From the NCBI GenBank assembly GCA_963741615.1, contig CAVUIU010000030.1:186001-250000 (forward strand): a stretch of 64,000 bases of DNA, in the 5' to 3' direction. This DNA is from UBA9676 sp963741615. Lineage in GTDB: Bacteria; Actinomycetota; Actinomycetes; Streptosporangiales; Streptosporangiaceae. A model generated the notes under the pieces. The model searched no databases, was not told where the DNA came from, and saw only the letters and a program-made list of their open reading frames with translations. Of the stretch, positions 31,907 to 40,889 are shown piece after piece. Made by a program: the position numbers and the translations under genes. Every line of letters begins with the position of its first letter. Position 1 is the stretch's first letter.

Positions 31907-32818
31907 ATGACCGAGGCCGTTTCGCGCGTGGGGGGCGACGCGGAGGGCGTGACGGTTGTGGCCTGCTGCCAGCTCGCGCCCGTGCTGGGTGACCCGGCGG
32001 CGAACCGTGACCTCGCTGCTGACGCGGTGGCGCGCGCCGCCGGGCAGGGCGCCTGCGTTGTCGTCCTGCCCGAGCTGGTTTCCAGCGGCTACGTCTTCGA
32101 GAGCCGGGCAGAGGCCCTGGCCAGTGCGGAGGCAGCCGACGGCGAGACGGTTGCCCGCTGGGCCCGGCTGGCCGCGGGCCACGGGATCGTCATCGTCGGC
32201 GGGTTCTGCGAAACGGCCGGGGGCGAGCTGTTCAACAGCGCCGCGCTGGTGGACCCGGGCGGGCTCCGCTGCGTCTACCGTAAGGCGCACCTGTGGGACC
32301 AGGAGAGCCGCTGGTTCTCTCCCGGAAACGCGGCCCCTCCGGTCGTACCGACCCGGTTCGGCCGGATCGCCGTGATGATCTGCTACGACCTCGAGTTCCC
32401 TGAGTGGGTCCGGCTGCCCGCGCTGGATGGCGCGCAGCTGCTGTGCGCCCCCACCAACTGGCCGGCGTTCCCCCGGCCGGACGGTGAACGGCCCGCGGAG
32501 ATCGTGCGGGTCCAGGCCGACGCGGCCGTCAACCGGATGTTCATCGCGGCCTGCGACCGGACGGGCGAGGAGCGTGGCGTCGCGTGGGTCGGCGGCTCGG
32601 TCATCGTCGACCCTGATGGATGGCCACTCGCCGGCGCGACGCTGACCGCCCCGGCCGGCGGCCCCGTCACCATCAGTGCCGGGTGCCGTCTCGGCGACGC
32701 CCTCGACAAGGCCATCGGCCCGGCGAACAACGTGCACGCCGACCGCAGGCCCGGGCTGTACCGCCGCGTCGCCGACGATGCCGCGCCCGCAGCCGCCCAC
32801 GCCGTCCCCGGGCGGTGA
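31907..32818 (+). CDS. Carbon-nitrogen hydrolase (nitrilase superfamily)
   Basis: A 303-residue nitrilase-superfamily amidase. The Glu-Lys-Cys triad is visible: Glu in VVLPELVSSGY near residue 47, Lys in VYRKAHLWDQE near 127, and Cys in VMICYDLEFPEW near 160. The layout resembles N-carbamoyl-amino-acid or N-carbamoylputrescine amidases and omega-amidases more than true nitrilases. ATG 31907 gives the usual short N-terminus; the best purine stretch (AAGGGGAGAG) is somewhat far. The PLP decarboxylase gene follows after 39 bases, and an agmatinase-family gene faces them. A role in breaking down a guanidino, ureido or amide compound fits the neighbours but is inference. Confidence 0.88.
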   Translation: MTEAVSRVGGDAEGVTVVACCQLAPVLGDPAANRDLAADAVARAAGQGACVVVLPELVSSGYVFESRAEALASAEAADGETVARWARLAAGHGIVIVGGFCETAGGELFNSAALVDPGGLRCVYRKAHLWDQESRWFSPGNAAPPVVPTRFGRIAVMICYDLEFPEWVRLPALDGAQLLCAPTNWPAFPRPDGERPAEIVRVQADAAVNRMFIAACDRTGEERGVAWVGGSVIVDPDGWPLAGATLTAPAGGPVTISAGCRLGDALDKAIGPANNVHADRRPGLYRRVADDAAPAAAHAVPGR

Positions 32819-32857
32819 GCATCCCGGCACGGGCGCGGCCCCTGCTAGGTTGCGCCC

Positions 32858-34246
32858 ATGCACAGTGTGGATGCGGTGACGGAGCAGATGATCAGGTCCG
32901 TGCTCGCGTACGCGGAGAACCGGCTCAGGCTTGATCCCGTCCCGCTCGACCGGGGCTCGCGCGATCCGGCCGAGCTCGACGTCGCGCTCGAGGGGCTGCT
33001 CGGCGACGAGCCGCACAACCCTGACCAGGTGCTCGGCGCCTACGCCTCGGTCCTGGCGCCGGCGGTGATCTCGGCGGACAGCCCCCGCTTTCTCGGCTTC
33101 ATCCCCGCCGCGCCCACCAAGGCGTCGCTGCTGTTCGACATGCTGATCTCCTGCGCATCGATCCAGGGAACCTCCTGGCTGGAGGCCGCCGGGGCCATCC
33201 ACGCCGAGAACCTGGTGCTGCGGCTGATCGCCGACCGGGCGGGGCTGCCGGCCTCGGCCGGCGGCTGCTTCGTCTCCGGCGGCTCGGCGGCCAACCTGTC
33301 GGCACTGGTCGTCGCGCGGGAGGCCGCGAAGCGCAAGGCCGCTGCCGGCGCTGCGGCCGCTGCCGGCGCTGCCGGCGCTACCGGCCGCCGGTGGCGCGTC
33401 GCGGTCAGCGCGGACGCGCATTCCTCGATCGTCAGCACGCTGCGGATCCTGGAGATGGACCCGCTGACGGTGCGCACCGACGACCACCGGCTGACGGGCG
33501 CCGCGGTCAGCGCCGCCATCGAGGCTGACGGTGACCCGGGGTCGCTCGCGGCGATCGTGGCGACCTCGGGCACGACCAACGCGGGTATCATCGACGACCT
33601 GGACGGCCTGGCGGCCATCGCACGCGAGCACGATCTGTGGTTCCACGTGGATGGCGCCTACGGTGGCGCGGGCCTGTTCGCGCCGAGCGTCCGGCGCAAG
33701 TACCAGGGCATCGAGCATGCCGACTCGCTGGTCGTGGACCCGCACAAGTGGCTGTTCGCGCCGTTCGACTGCGCCGCGCTGCTCTACCGTGACCCGTCGG
33801 TCGCCCGGTCGGTTCACACGCAGGACGCCTCCTACCTGGACGTGATCCATGACAAGCCGGCCGAGTGGAATCCCGCCGACTACGCCTACCACCTGACGCG
33901 GCGCGCCCGCGGGCTTCCGCTGTGGTTCTCGCTGTCCGTGCACGGGGTCGCGGCATATACCGGCGCGATCGAGGCCGCGATCCGGCTCGGCCAGCAAACC
34001 GCCGCCGAGATCAGGAGCCGCGCCCAGCTCGAGCTGATCCGCGAGCCTGAGCTGGGCATCGTGCTGTTCCGCCGCCTCGGATGGGCACCGGAGCAGTACA
34101 CGCAGTGGGCGGACCAGTTGCTCCGCGACCAGGTGGCGTTCATCCCCCCTTCGGCGTGGGAGGGCCAGACCGTGGCCAGGTTCGCGTTCCTGCACCCGCA
34201 CACCTCGATGGATCTCGTCAGGGAGATCCTCGACCGGATGGACTGA
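32858..34246 (+). CDS. PLP-dependent group II decarboxylase
   Basis: A 462-residue fold-type I PLP enzyme of the aromatic-amino-acid/glutamate/diaminobutyrate decarboxylase family. SGGSAANLSAL near residue 145 binds the phosphate, HVDGAYGGAGLF near residue 265 holds the Asp that pairs with the pyridine nitrogen, and DPHKWLFAPFDC near residue 297 supplies the Schiff-base Lys. An Ala/Gly insert (about residues 161-175), coded by a short tandem repeat, sits in a surface region. The substrate is unknown: aromatic L-amino acids, glutamate or an aliphatic diamino acid are possible. It probably shares a message with the nitrilase gene and ends convergently seven bases from the ureohydrolase gene. 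Confidence 0.88.
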   Translation: MHSVDAVTEQMIRSVLAYAENRLRLDPVPLDRGSRDPAELDVALEGLLGDEPHNPDQVLGAYASVLAPAVISADSPRFLGFIPAAPTKASLLFDMLISCASIQGTSWLEAAGAIHAENLVLRLIADRAGLPASAGGCFVSGGSAANLSALVVAREAAKRKAAAGAAAAAGAAGATGRRWRVAVSADAHSSIVSTLRILEMDPLTVRTDDHRLTGAAVSAAIEADGDPGSLAAIVATSGTTNAGIIDDLDGLAAIAREHDLWFHVDGAYGGAGLFAPSVRRKYQGIEHADSLVVDPHKWLFAPFDCAALLYRDPSVARSVHTQDASYLDVIHDKPAEWNPADYAYHLTRRARGLPLWFSLSVHGVAAYTGAIEAAIRLGQQTAAEIRSRAQLELIREPELGIVLFRRLGWAPEQYTQWADQLLRDQVAFIPPSAWEGQTVARFAFLHPHTSMDLVREILDRMD

Positions 34247-34253
34247 CGCGGGC

Positions 34254-35177
34254 CTACCGCCCGGCGAGTGCCATGAGTGCCAGCAGCTCGTAGCAGATGT
34301 GGGCGGCGGCCACGGTGGTCATCTCGGCGTGATCGTAGGCCGGCGCCACCTCGACCACGTCCGCGCCCACCAGGTGCGCCCCGGCCAGGCCCCGCAGGAT
34401 GCCGAGCACCTCCCGTGAGGTCAGGCCGCCGGCCTCGGGTGTTCCGGTACCCGGTGCGTGAGCCGGGTCGAGCACGTCGATGTCGATCGACAGATACACC
34501 GGCCGGCCGCGGACGCGCTCGCGGATCGCGGCGGCGGCGCCGTCGATGCCGGTCCGCTCGACGTCCATCGCGGTGAGCGTCCGGAAACCAAGCTCCGCGT
34601 CCTCGTCCAGGTCGCTCTGGGCGTAGAGCGGCCCGCGGATGCCGACGTGCATGCTGTGCTCCTCGGCGAACAGCCCTTCCTCGGCCGCCCGCCGGAAGGG
34701 CGTGCCATGGGTGAGCGGCGCACCGAAGTAGGTCTGCCAGGTGTCGAGGTGGGCATCGAAGTGGACCAGCGCGACCGGGCCGAACCGCTGGTTGGTCGCG
34801 CGGAGCAGCGGATAGGCGATGGTGTGGTCGCCGCCGATCGCCAGCAGGTGACCGGCGCCGGCGAGCAGCCCGGCCGCGGCCGCCTCGATCTGGTCGACGG
34901 CCTCCTTGATGTCGAACGGGTTGCAGGCGATGTCGCCCGCGTCGGCGACCTGCTGGGCGCCGAAGGGTGCTACCTGGAGGCCGGGGTGCCACGGCCGCAG
35001 GAGCCGGGATCCCTGCCGTACCGCGGCGGGCCCGAACCGGGCGCCTGGACGGTACGAGGTGCCGCTGTCGAACGGAACTCCGACAACGGCCACGTCGCAG
35101 CGGGTGACCTCGTCCCGCCGCGGCAGCAGCGCGAAGGTGGGCGGACCGGCGAAGCGCGGCGTCCGGGTGGCGTCCAC
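34254..35177 (-). CDS. speB: Agmatinase-family ureohydrolase
   Basis: A ureohydrolase of about 307 residues that splits urea from a guanidino compound (agmatine, guanidinobutyrate or similar). All manganese-binding signatures are present: GGDHTIAYP near residue 115, VHFDAHLDTW near 140, and SIDIDVLDPAHAPGTGTPEAGG near 225. The N-terminal PRFAGPPTFALLPRRDEV and GVPFDSGTSYRPGARFGP match agmatinases. GTG 35177 is preferred: it gives the normal length and keeps the gene clear of the divergent regulator. ATG 35309 and 35285 would run into that gene. Divergent to the PucR regulator, which is therefore its likely controller. Which guanidino substrate is used cannot be told. Confidence 0.88.
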   Translation of the reverse strand: MDATRTPRFAGPPTFALLPRRDEVTRCDVAVVGVPFDSGTSYRPGARFGPAAVRQGSRLLRPWHPGLQVAPFGAQQVADAGDIACNPFDIKEAVDQIEAAAAGLLAGAGHLLAIGGDHTIAYPLLRATNQRFGPVALVHFDAHLDTWQTYFGAPLTHGTPFRRAAEEGLFAEEHSMHVGIRGPLYAQSDLDEDAELGFRTLTAMDVERTGIDGAAAAIRERVRGRPVYLSIDIDVLDPAHAPGTGTPEAGGLTSREVLGILRGLAGAHLVGADVVEVAPAYDHAEMTTVAAAHICYELLALMALAGR

Positions 35178-35278
35178 GGGCCCGCGCTCCGCCCCGCCCC
35201 GCTCGCCCCCGCTACCCGTCGACCCCACGCCCGGCAGTATCAGCCGAAGCGGCGCCGGGACGCAATAGTGCTGGCCAC

Positions 35279-35290
35279 AGAGCATGCTCT
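35279..35290. promoter_or_regulatory. 12-bp perfect palindrome before the PucR gene
   Basis: AGAGCATGCTCT is an exact 12-base palindrome in the gap between the divergent ureohydrolase and PucR-type genes, 36 bases before the regulator's ATG. Its position fits an operator for the regulator itself, but length and single copy make this tentative. Confidence 0.35.
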
Positions 35291-35325
35291 TGTTCTTGGT
35301 CCCCGGCACAACCTACGGTGTGACC

Positions 35326-36813
35326 ATGCCGCATGACGGCGTGATCAGGGTCGAGGACCTGCTGCGTTCCCCCGCACTGCAGCTGCGCCTTGTCGCCGGG
35401 GAGTCAGGCACGTCGCGGCGGGTGGCCTGGGCGCACGTGAGCGAGCTTGAGGACCCGACCCCGTGGCTGTTCGGCTCTGAGATGATCATGACGACCGGGA
35501 TCGGCATTCCCGGCGGCGCCGAGCGCCAGCGTGCCTACCTCAAGCGCCTCGACGACGCCGGGGTGGCCTGCCTGGCCATTTCCGAGGGACTGTTCGTGCC
35601 CCCACTGACCAAGGCCTTCCTGGCCGCCGCCGACGAGCGGGGCTTCGCGGTGGTGGAGGTGCCCATGGCGGTGCCCTTCATGGCGATCTCGCAGGAAGTC
35701 GCCGCGGCCGTGCAGGTCAACACCGGCCAGCGGCTCAACGCCCAGCTGCAGGTCTTCGGCGCGGTCCGGTGGCTGGCCGCGGGGAAGCTGAGCACCCGGG
35801 AGATCTTCGCCCGGCTCGAGCGCTTGTCCGGATACCGGCTCTACGCCTGCACCACGCAGCGGGGCCCGCTGCTGGACGGGGTTCCTGTCCCCCCGCAGGA
35901 CCAGGCGAAGCTCATTCCGAGCACACCGGCGAGCCCGCCGACGGTCCCGGGCGGGTACGTGCTGCCCGTCTCCGGACGGCGGGGCCCGGCCGGCTACATC
36001 CTGGCGATGGAAACCGCCGATGCCGCGCCTGCCGGTGTGTCGGTGGTCCAGCACATTGCCACGGTCGCCGCCCTCCAATTGTCGATGCAGGCGCACGAGC
36101 GGGAGATGCTCCGCCGTGAAGGGGCCGAGACCCTGGCGGAGATGCTCCGGGGTGTGCTCGAGGAGGCCGTCGTGACCAGGCGGCTCGCCGTGCACGGCTT
36201 CCCGCCGGACGCCAAGCTGATGCTGGCGATCGTGCGGCCGAAAGACCGGGCGGCCGACTGCGACAGCGTCGTGGACACGCTCGCCCAGGGCAGGTTCCCC
36301 CAGCTTGTCCTGCGGCAGGAGGAGGAACTGTACGTTCTGATCCCCGATGACCACGCCGCGAGGGCCGCGCTGGCCGCCGGCGACACGGTCGTCGGGACAA
36401 GCCTGCCCTTCCGTGCCCGGGCCTCGCTGGGGGTGGCCAGGCGGGAGGCTCAGTGGGCCATGGCCCGTGCGGTGGAATCGGGCCGGGACATGATCAGCTA
36501 CGGCGACGACCGCACGGTGAGGTGGCTGACCAGCGAGTCAGCGGATCTGCAGGCCCTGGTCAACGACGTGCTCCGCGCCGTCATCGACTACGACGACGCT
36601 CACGGCGGCGACCTGGTGCCGACGATCCGCACCTGGCTCGAGCATGACCGCCAGACCGACAGGGCCGCCCAGGCGCTGCACATTCACCCGAACACGCTGC
36701 TGTACCGGGTACGGCGGTTCGAGCAGATCACCGGGCGCTCGCTGGCCTCGACCGAGGCCCTCGCGGAGACCTGGCTCGCCTTGCGCGCCGCCGCGACGAT
36801 GTCATCCCGGTGA
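35326..36813 (+). CDS. PucR family transcriptional regulator
   Basis: A 495-residue regulator. The N-terminal PucR-type domain (IRVEDLLRSPALQLRLVAGESGTSRRVAWAHVSELEDPTPWL) senses a ligand. A GGDEF-like CdaR middle region follows. The C-terminal HTH_30 is YDDAHGGDLVPTIRTWLEHDRQTDRAAQALHIHPNTLLYRVRRFEQITG. Relatives control purine catabolism, sugar-diacid and amine use. ATG 35326 (MPHDGVIRVEDL) is the natural family start. It sits between the ureohydrolase gene (divergent) and the NCS1 permease gene (same strand, 200 bases downstream), so it probably controls both. Confidence 0.9.
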   Translation: MPHDGVIRVEDLLRSPALQLRLVAGESGTSRRVAWAHVSELEDPTPWLFGSEMIMTTGIGIPGGAERQRAYLKRLDDAGVACLAISEGLFVPPLTKAFLAAADERGFAVVEVPMAVPFMAISQEVAAAVQVNTGQRLNAQLQVFGAVRWLAAGKLSTREIFARLERLSGYRLYACTTQRGPLLDGVPVPPQDQAKLIPSTPASPPTVPGGYVLPVSGRRGPAGYILAMETADAAPAGVSVVQHIATVAALQLSMQAHEREMLRREGAETLAEMLRGVLEEAVVTRRLAVHGFPPDAKLMLAIVRPKDRAADCDSVVDTLAQGRFPQLVLRQEEELYVLIPDDHAARAALAAGDTVVGTSLPFRARASLGVARREAQWAMARAVESGRDMISYGDDRTVRWLTSESADLQALVNDVLRAVIDYDDAHGGDLVPTIRTWLEHDRQTDRAAQALHIHPNTLLYRVRRFEQITGRSLASTEALAETWLALRAAATMSSR

Positions 36814-36847
36814 CCCGTCAGCCCGCGGCACACCGCTCCCGCGCCTG

Positions 36848-36890
36848 CCCGTGAGTGGCGCGCCGGAATGGCGGTCCGGCCAGCCACGGG
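36848..36890 (+). terminator. Candidate terminator after the PucR gene
   Basis: Arms at 36848-36859 (CCCGTGAGTGGC) and 36879-36890 (GCCAGCCACGGG) pair with two internal mismatches around a 19-base loop, 35 bases after the regulator's stop. The region after it to 37013 is relatively AT-rich and should contain the permease promoter, but no box pair was convincing. Confidence 0.3.
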
Positions 36891-37013
36891 CCCGCCCGGT
36901 GTTGTTCCCCGTAACAAGAGACAGTTCTGATTCTGTGCATCACACTATTGACTCCACAATGCGGCTTCCCCCACCGTTGCGTTATTAAGCGCAGGACGGG
37001 AGAAGAGCTCGCC

Positions 37014-38495
37014 GTGACTACTGAGAACAAGGCCGCGCCGGCCCGCGCGCAGGGCGCCAGCATCCGCGGTATCGAGGTGCGCTCGATCGACTGGGTCCCG
37101 GAGAACGAACGGCACGGCAAGGTGTGGCATCAGGCGCCGCTGTGGTTCCTGGGCAACTTCCAGTACTTCACCATCCCGATCGGCTTCATCGGGCCGTCGC
37201 TGGGCCTGTCCCTGGCGTGGACGATCGTCGCCGGCACGGCCGGCATCCTGGTGGGCACCGTCTTCATGGCCTTGCACGCGACCCAGGGACCCACGCTCGG
37301 GCTCCCGCAGATGATCCAGTCGCGGGCCCAGTTCGGCTACCGGGGCGTCATCGTCGCGCTCTTCGCGATGGTGTTCACCTACATGGCCTTCAACGTCGCC
37401 GACCAGGTGCTCCTCGCCCAGGGCCTGCACGGGGCCTTCGGGTGGAACGCCACCGCGGTCGCGGTCGTGGTCACGGCCGGGGCGGCCCTGCTGGCGATCT
37501 ACGGCTACGACTGGGTGCACCGCGTCTTCCGCGCCATTCTGTACGTCCTGCTGCCGCTGGTGGCCGTGATCACCATCGGCGTGATCACCGGCCACGCCGG
37601 CAGCGTCGTCAGCCACCACGTCTACGGGTTCAACTGGACCGGCTTCATGGCCCAGTTCTCCGCCGCGGCGGCCTACAACATCACCTATGCGGGCTACGTC
37701 TCCGACTACTCGCGCTACCTGCCGCGCGCTACGCCGCGGGGCAAGATCATCGGCTACGTGTTCGCCGGTGCCTCGACGCCGGCGATCTGGCTGATCGCCC
37801 TGGGTGCCTGGCTGGCCATCCGGCTGGGCGCGACCGACGGCCTGGTCGGCCTGCAGACGGCGGGCAACAACATGATCAGCCATCTCGGCGGGATCACCGG
37901 GTTCCTGTCGGCCGTCGCGCTCGCGGCGACCATGGGCATGAACGCCTACGGCGCCATGCTGACGACGCTGGCCGGGGTGGACGCCTTCCACAAGGTCAAC
38001 CCCACCCGGCGCGCCCGGGTGATGACCATTGTCGCCCTGACCGTGATCTGGTTCGTGATCGCGAAGCTGATCACCACGAGCGCCGTCGGCGTGGTCAACA
38101 CCGCGCTGACGCTCATGCTCTATCTGCTCGTGCCGTGGACGGTGACCAACCTGATCGACTTCTTCTTCGTGCGCCACGGCCACTACGCCATCACCGACAT
38201 CTTCCGGCCGAACGGAATCTACGGGATCTGGTCGTATCGCGGCCTCATCGCCTACGCCGCTGGCTTCGCCGCCGAGATCCCGTTCATGGTGCTGCTCAAC
38301 CTGGTCAGCTTCAAGAGCTACTACACCGGCCCGCTGGCCAGCCAGCTGAACAGCGTGGATATCTCGTGGATCGTGGGTGCCGTGGTGACAGCGGTGGTCT
38401 ACCTGCTGCTGACCCGGAACCTCGACGTCGCCGCGGAACAGGTGGCGATCGAGAACAGCGACCGGGAACTCCACCGGACGGAGTCAGCCGCCTGA
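37014..38495 (+). CDS. NCS1 family permease (purine-cytosine permease-like)
   Basis: A 493-residue transporter with twelve predicted helices. NCS1 signs are the N-terminal SIDWVPENERHGKVWHQAPLWFLGNFQYF before helix 1, GPTLGLPQMIQSRAQFGYRG in the helix 2-3 loop, and YVSDYSRYLP in helix 6. The family imports nucleobases, hydantoins, allantoin, thiamine precursors or related small nitrogen compounds with protons or sodium. GTG 37014 has GGGAGA about eleven bases upstream; an in-frame ATG at 36948 would add residues over the promoter region. Adjacent to a PucR regulator and an agmatinase-like enzyme, it is the likely uptake step for the compound this module degrades. Confidence 0.9.
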   Translation: MTTENKAAPARAQGASIRGIEVRSIDWVPENERHGKVWHQAPLWFLGNFQYFTIPIGFIGPSLGLSLAWTIVAGTAGILVGTVFMALHATQGPTLGLPQMIQSRAQFGYRGVIVALFAMVFTYMAFNVADQVLLAQGLHGAFGWNATAVAVVVTAGAALLAIYGYDWVHRVFRAILYVLLPLVAVITIGVITGHAGSVVSHHVYGFNWTGFMAQFSAAAAYNITYAGYVSDYSRYLPRATPRGKIIGYVFAGASTPAIWLIALGAWLAIRLGATDGLVGLQTAGNNMISHLGGITGFLSAVALAATMGMNAYGAMLTTLAGVDAFHKVNPTRRARVMTIVALTVIWFVIAKLITTSAVGVVNTALTLMLYLLVPWTVTNLIDFFFVRHGHYAITDIFRPNGIYGIWSYRGLIAYAAGFAAEIPFMVLLNLVSFKSYYTGPLASQLNSVDISWIVGAVVTAVVYLLLTRNLDVAAEQVAIENSDRELHRTESAA

Positions 38496-38644
38496 GCGGT
38501 AGCCACTGCGCTGATCTGGCGGTGACCCCGGCGCGGCGGGGCGGTCCACGCGGCGAAATGTGCGAATCTGGGTCCTGATGAGCGGGATGCTCATGTCTGC
38601 CCCCGGTGCGGGGCGGGGGATGGCGCACGGCAGTGGAGCCTCGG

Positions 38645-39940
38645 ATGACCAACGACGCTGGGGGGCCTGCCGGCACCGGCTATGCCCCGCGGCCGGTGAG
38701 GCCCCGTCCCGGCGGTCGTCCCGCTCCCGCCCGGCGGCCCCAACCGCAGCTTGCCGTCGTGGCCCTGGCCGGGGCGCTGGTCCTGGTGGGCCTGGTCGTG
38801 GCCTGGCTGGGCCAGCGCAGTGCGGCCGCGGCCTCGGCCCGGCCCGTGGTGGCGTGGGCCTTGTCCCCGGCCTCGAACACCGTGACCATACGGCTGACGC
38901 CCGGCGGCGGGCCGGCGGCCCGCCGGATCCTGGCCCACAGCCAGCTGACCGTGCCCGGGGGTGGGAACGGGCGGCGGGGGAGACGGTCCGCGGACGGGAG
39001 GATGGTCCGGGTACCCGTGCCACCCGGCGAGCAGACCAGCCTTGTGGTGCAGGTGATGGGCCCGCGGCCGTTCAGCCGGACCCTGACCGTCACCGTCCCC
39101 CCGGCGTTGCGGGTCGTCACGTCCCACCACAGCCCGCGCGGGATGGTCGTCTCGGTGTCCAGCCCGCTGCGCCCACGGCACCGGCCGCTGTGCGGCACTG
39201 ACAAGGTCAGCTTCCCGGCATCGTCGGAGGTGGCGGTGGGCAAGAGCCCGGATGCCTGCCGGGCCAGGCTGAGGCTGACCGCCCGGGACGGTGAGCAGGT
39301 AGTGGTGCCCGTGGCCGTTCCCGCCCTGCCCGAGGTCCCGCTCTACGCCTTCGCAAGCCCGGCCGGCCAGGCGATCTACATCACCGTGGACGACGGCTGG
39401 ACCCCGAGCCCCGAGGTCCTGACCATCATGCGCCGGACCCGTCTGCCGGTCACGGCCTTCCTCATCGAGCAGGCCGCCCAGCGGGACCTGCCGTACTGGC
39501 GGGCTTTTGTCCAGGCGGGCGGGACGGTCGAAGACCATACGGTCTCCCACCCCGACCTCACCAAGCAGACCCTGGGCCAGGCCACCACCCAGTGGGGGCA
39601 GGCCCGCCTGGCGCTCGGGCGGTGGCTCGGCCGGGCCCCGCTCATGGGCCGGCCGCCGTACGGGGACTTCGACCCCATGGTGCAGGCGGCGGCCTACCGG
39701 GGCGGGCTGAAGTCCCTGGTCGGCTGGAGCGCCACCGTGGACAGCGGCCGCATCCGGACCTGGGACGGCAAGGGGCTGGAGCCCGGCGAGATCGTGCTCC
39801 TGCACTGGGTCCCCGGCCTGGGTCACGAGCTGACCAGGCTGCTGGCCGTCATCCACGCCAGCCACCTGCATGTGATGCCGCTGACCCGGGCCAGCTTCGC
39901 CGGCATCGCCCCCCAGCGGCGCTCACTCGGCGGCGACTAG
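38645..39940 (+). CDS. Membrane-anchored CE4 polysaccharide deacetylase
   Basis: A 431-residue protein. A Pro/Arg-rich cytoplasmic start is followed by one membrane helix (LAVVALAGALVLVGLVVAWL), an all-beta-looking domain (residues 60-230) and a C-terminal NodB/CE4 domain. Metal and catalytic residues are visible: Asp pair in YITVDDGWTP, the H-x3-H of DHTVSHPDL, the RPPYGDFD motif and the C-terminal LLHWVPG. It should remove N- or O-acetyl groups from a cell-wall or exported polysaccharide outside the membrane. GGAG lies about seven bases before ATG 38645. It is not obviously linked to its neighbours. Confidence 0.87.
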   Translation: MTNDAGGPAGTGYAPRPVRPRPGGRPAPARRPQPQLAVVALAGALVLVGLVVAWLGQRSAAAASARPVVAWALSPASNTVTIRLTPGGGPAARRILAHSQLTVPGGGNGRRGRRSADGRMVRVPVPPGEQTSLVVQVMGPRPFSRTLTVTVPPALRVVTSHHSPRGMVVSVSSPLRPRHRPLCGTDKVSFPASSEVAVGKSPDACRARLRLTARDGEQVVVPVAVPALPEVPLYAFASPAGQAIYITVDDGWTPSPEVLTIMRRTRLPVTAFLIEQAAQRDLPYWRAFVQAGGTVEDHTVSHPDLTKQTLGQATTQWGQARLALGRWLGRAPLMGRPPYGDFDPMVQAAAYRGGLKSLVGWSATVDSGRIRTWDGKGLEPGEIVLLHWVPGLGHELTRLLAVIHASHLHVMPLTRASFAGIAPQRRSLGGD

Positions 39941-39966
39941 CTGCCGGTGCCCGGGCGGCGGCGGCA

Positions 39967-40821
39967 TCAGGCATCGGGGACGGCCAGCGAGCTCAGTGCC
40001 TCGCGGACCCTGGCGAGCCGGTCGTCGTCCCACTCGAACCCGGGGTCGGGTTCGAGGAACGCCGAGGCGATGCCGGCCAGGCCCATGGCCGGCAGGGACC
40101 ACTCGGCCTGGCCCGCGGCCCCGAACGGGCTCGCCTGAGCCCGCTGCGAAGCCAGCTCGGGCATGGACAGGGCCATGATCACCAGCCCGCGCAGGGTGGC
40201 ACCGAGCAGCGCGGCGAGGTCAGTGAAGCTGACCCCGGACCCTGGCCGCAGCCGGTACCCGAGCAGGCCCGCCAGCTGCTCCCACGCCTTCGCGACCCGG
40301 GCCATGCGGCGTTGCTCCGACCGGGCCAGGGTCGCCCGCACCTCCTCGCGCAGCTCGCCATCGGCAAGGCTCATGAATGTCGCGTGCAACGCGATGTAGG
40401 TCCGCCATTGCGCCGACCCGTGGAGAGCCTCGAAGTCGAGGAGGGACAACTGGCGGAACAGTTCGACGACGAGGCCGTGGCGTAGCCCGGGTGTCTCGAG
40501 CCAGTCCGCGTGCTCGGCCACCACGCGCCTGATCAGCTCCACCTCATCGCTGACGATCTCGGGGGTGGCGTTCTTGGCCAGCTCCTTGACCAGGTCACTG
40601 AAGAACAGGTCCTTGTACGGCCAGCGGCGGTACACGGCGCTGCGCGAGACGTCCGCGTCGCGGATGACGTCCTCGAAGCTGATGTGGTCCAGGCTCACCG
40701 TCAGGCCGGTGCGGTGCACCATGCGCACCGCGGCCCGGAGCATCCGGTGCTCGGTCTCCTGGTCCGACAGCCGGCGCGCCCTGCGGGCGAGGCCGGTGGG
40801 CGCCTGTGCGTCGTTCCGCAA
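39967..40821 (-). CDS. TetR family regulator
   Basis: A regulator of about 284 residues. The TetR_N helix-turn-helix lies near residues 20-75 (MLRAAVRMVHRTGLTVSLDHISFEDVIRDADVSRSAVYRRWPYKDLFFSDLV). The long helical C-terminal part is a ligand-binding/dimer domain with no recognisable ligand motif. The start is uncertain: TTG 40821 gives a normal N-terminal arm, and the nearest ATG lies inside the first HTH helix. It is divergent from a DDN-type flavoprotein gene with a short palindrome between them, so it probably represses both. Confidence 0.85.
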   Translation of the reverse strand: MRNDAQAPTGLARRARRLSDQETEHRMLRAAVRMVHRTGLTVSLDHISFEDVIRDADVSRSAVYRRWPYKDLFFSDLVKELAKNATPEIVSDEVELIRRVVAEHADWLETPGLRHGLVVELFRQLSLLDFEALHGSAQWRTYIALHATFMSLADGELREEVRATLARSEQRRMARVAKAWEQLAGLLGYRLRPGSGVSFTDLAALLGATLRGLVIMALSMPELASQRAQASPFGAAGQAEWSLPAMGLAGIASAFLEPDPGFEWDDDRLARVREALSSLAVPDA

Positions 40822-40878
40822 CGTGCACCTGCCTTTGGGACTTAGGACTCTATATTTCAAGTTTGGAATCTGACAACA

Positions 40879-40889
40879 GTGTAGTACAC
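40879..40889. promoter_or_regulatory. Candidate TetR operator
   Basis: GTGTA-G-TACAC is a perfect 11-base palindrome in the AT-rich gap (40822-40958) between the TetR gene and the divergent DDN-type gene. TATATTT at 40852-40858 could belong to either promoter. Position is the main support. Confidence 0.35.

Noticed and set aside
31484..34201. Minus-strand open frame of 905 codons across the nitrilase and decarboxylase genes.
   Set aside because: It is antisense to two genes with intact catalytic motifs, and its translation is low-complexity.
40836..40855. DevR/DosR box (TTTGGGACTTA followed by GGACTC).
   Set aside because: Only the first half fits the consensus; the second half is a direct, not inverted, GGACT copy.
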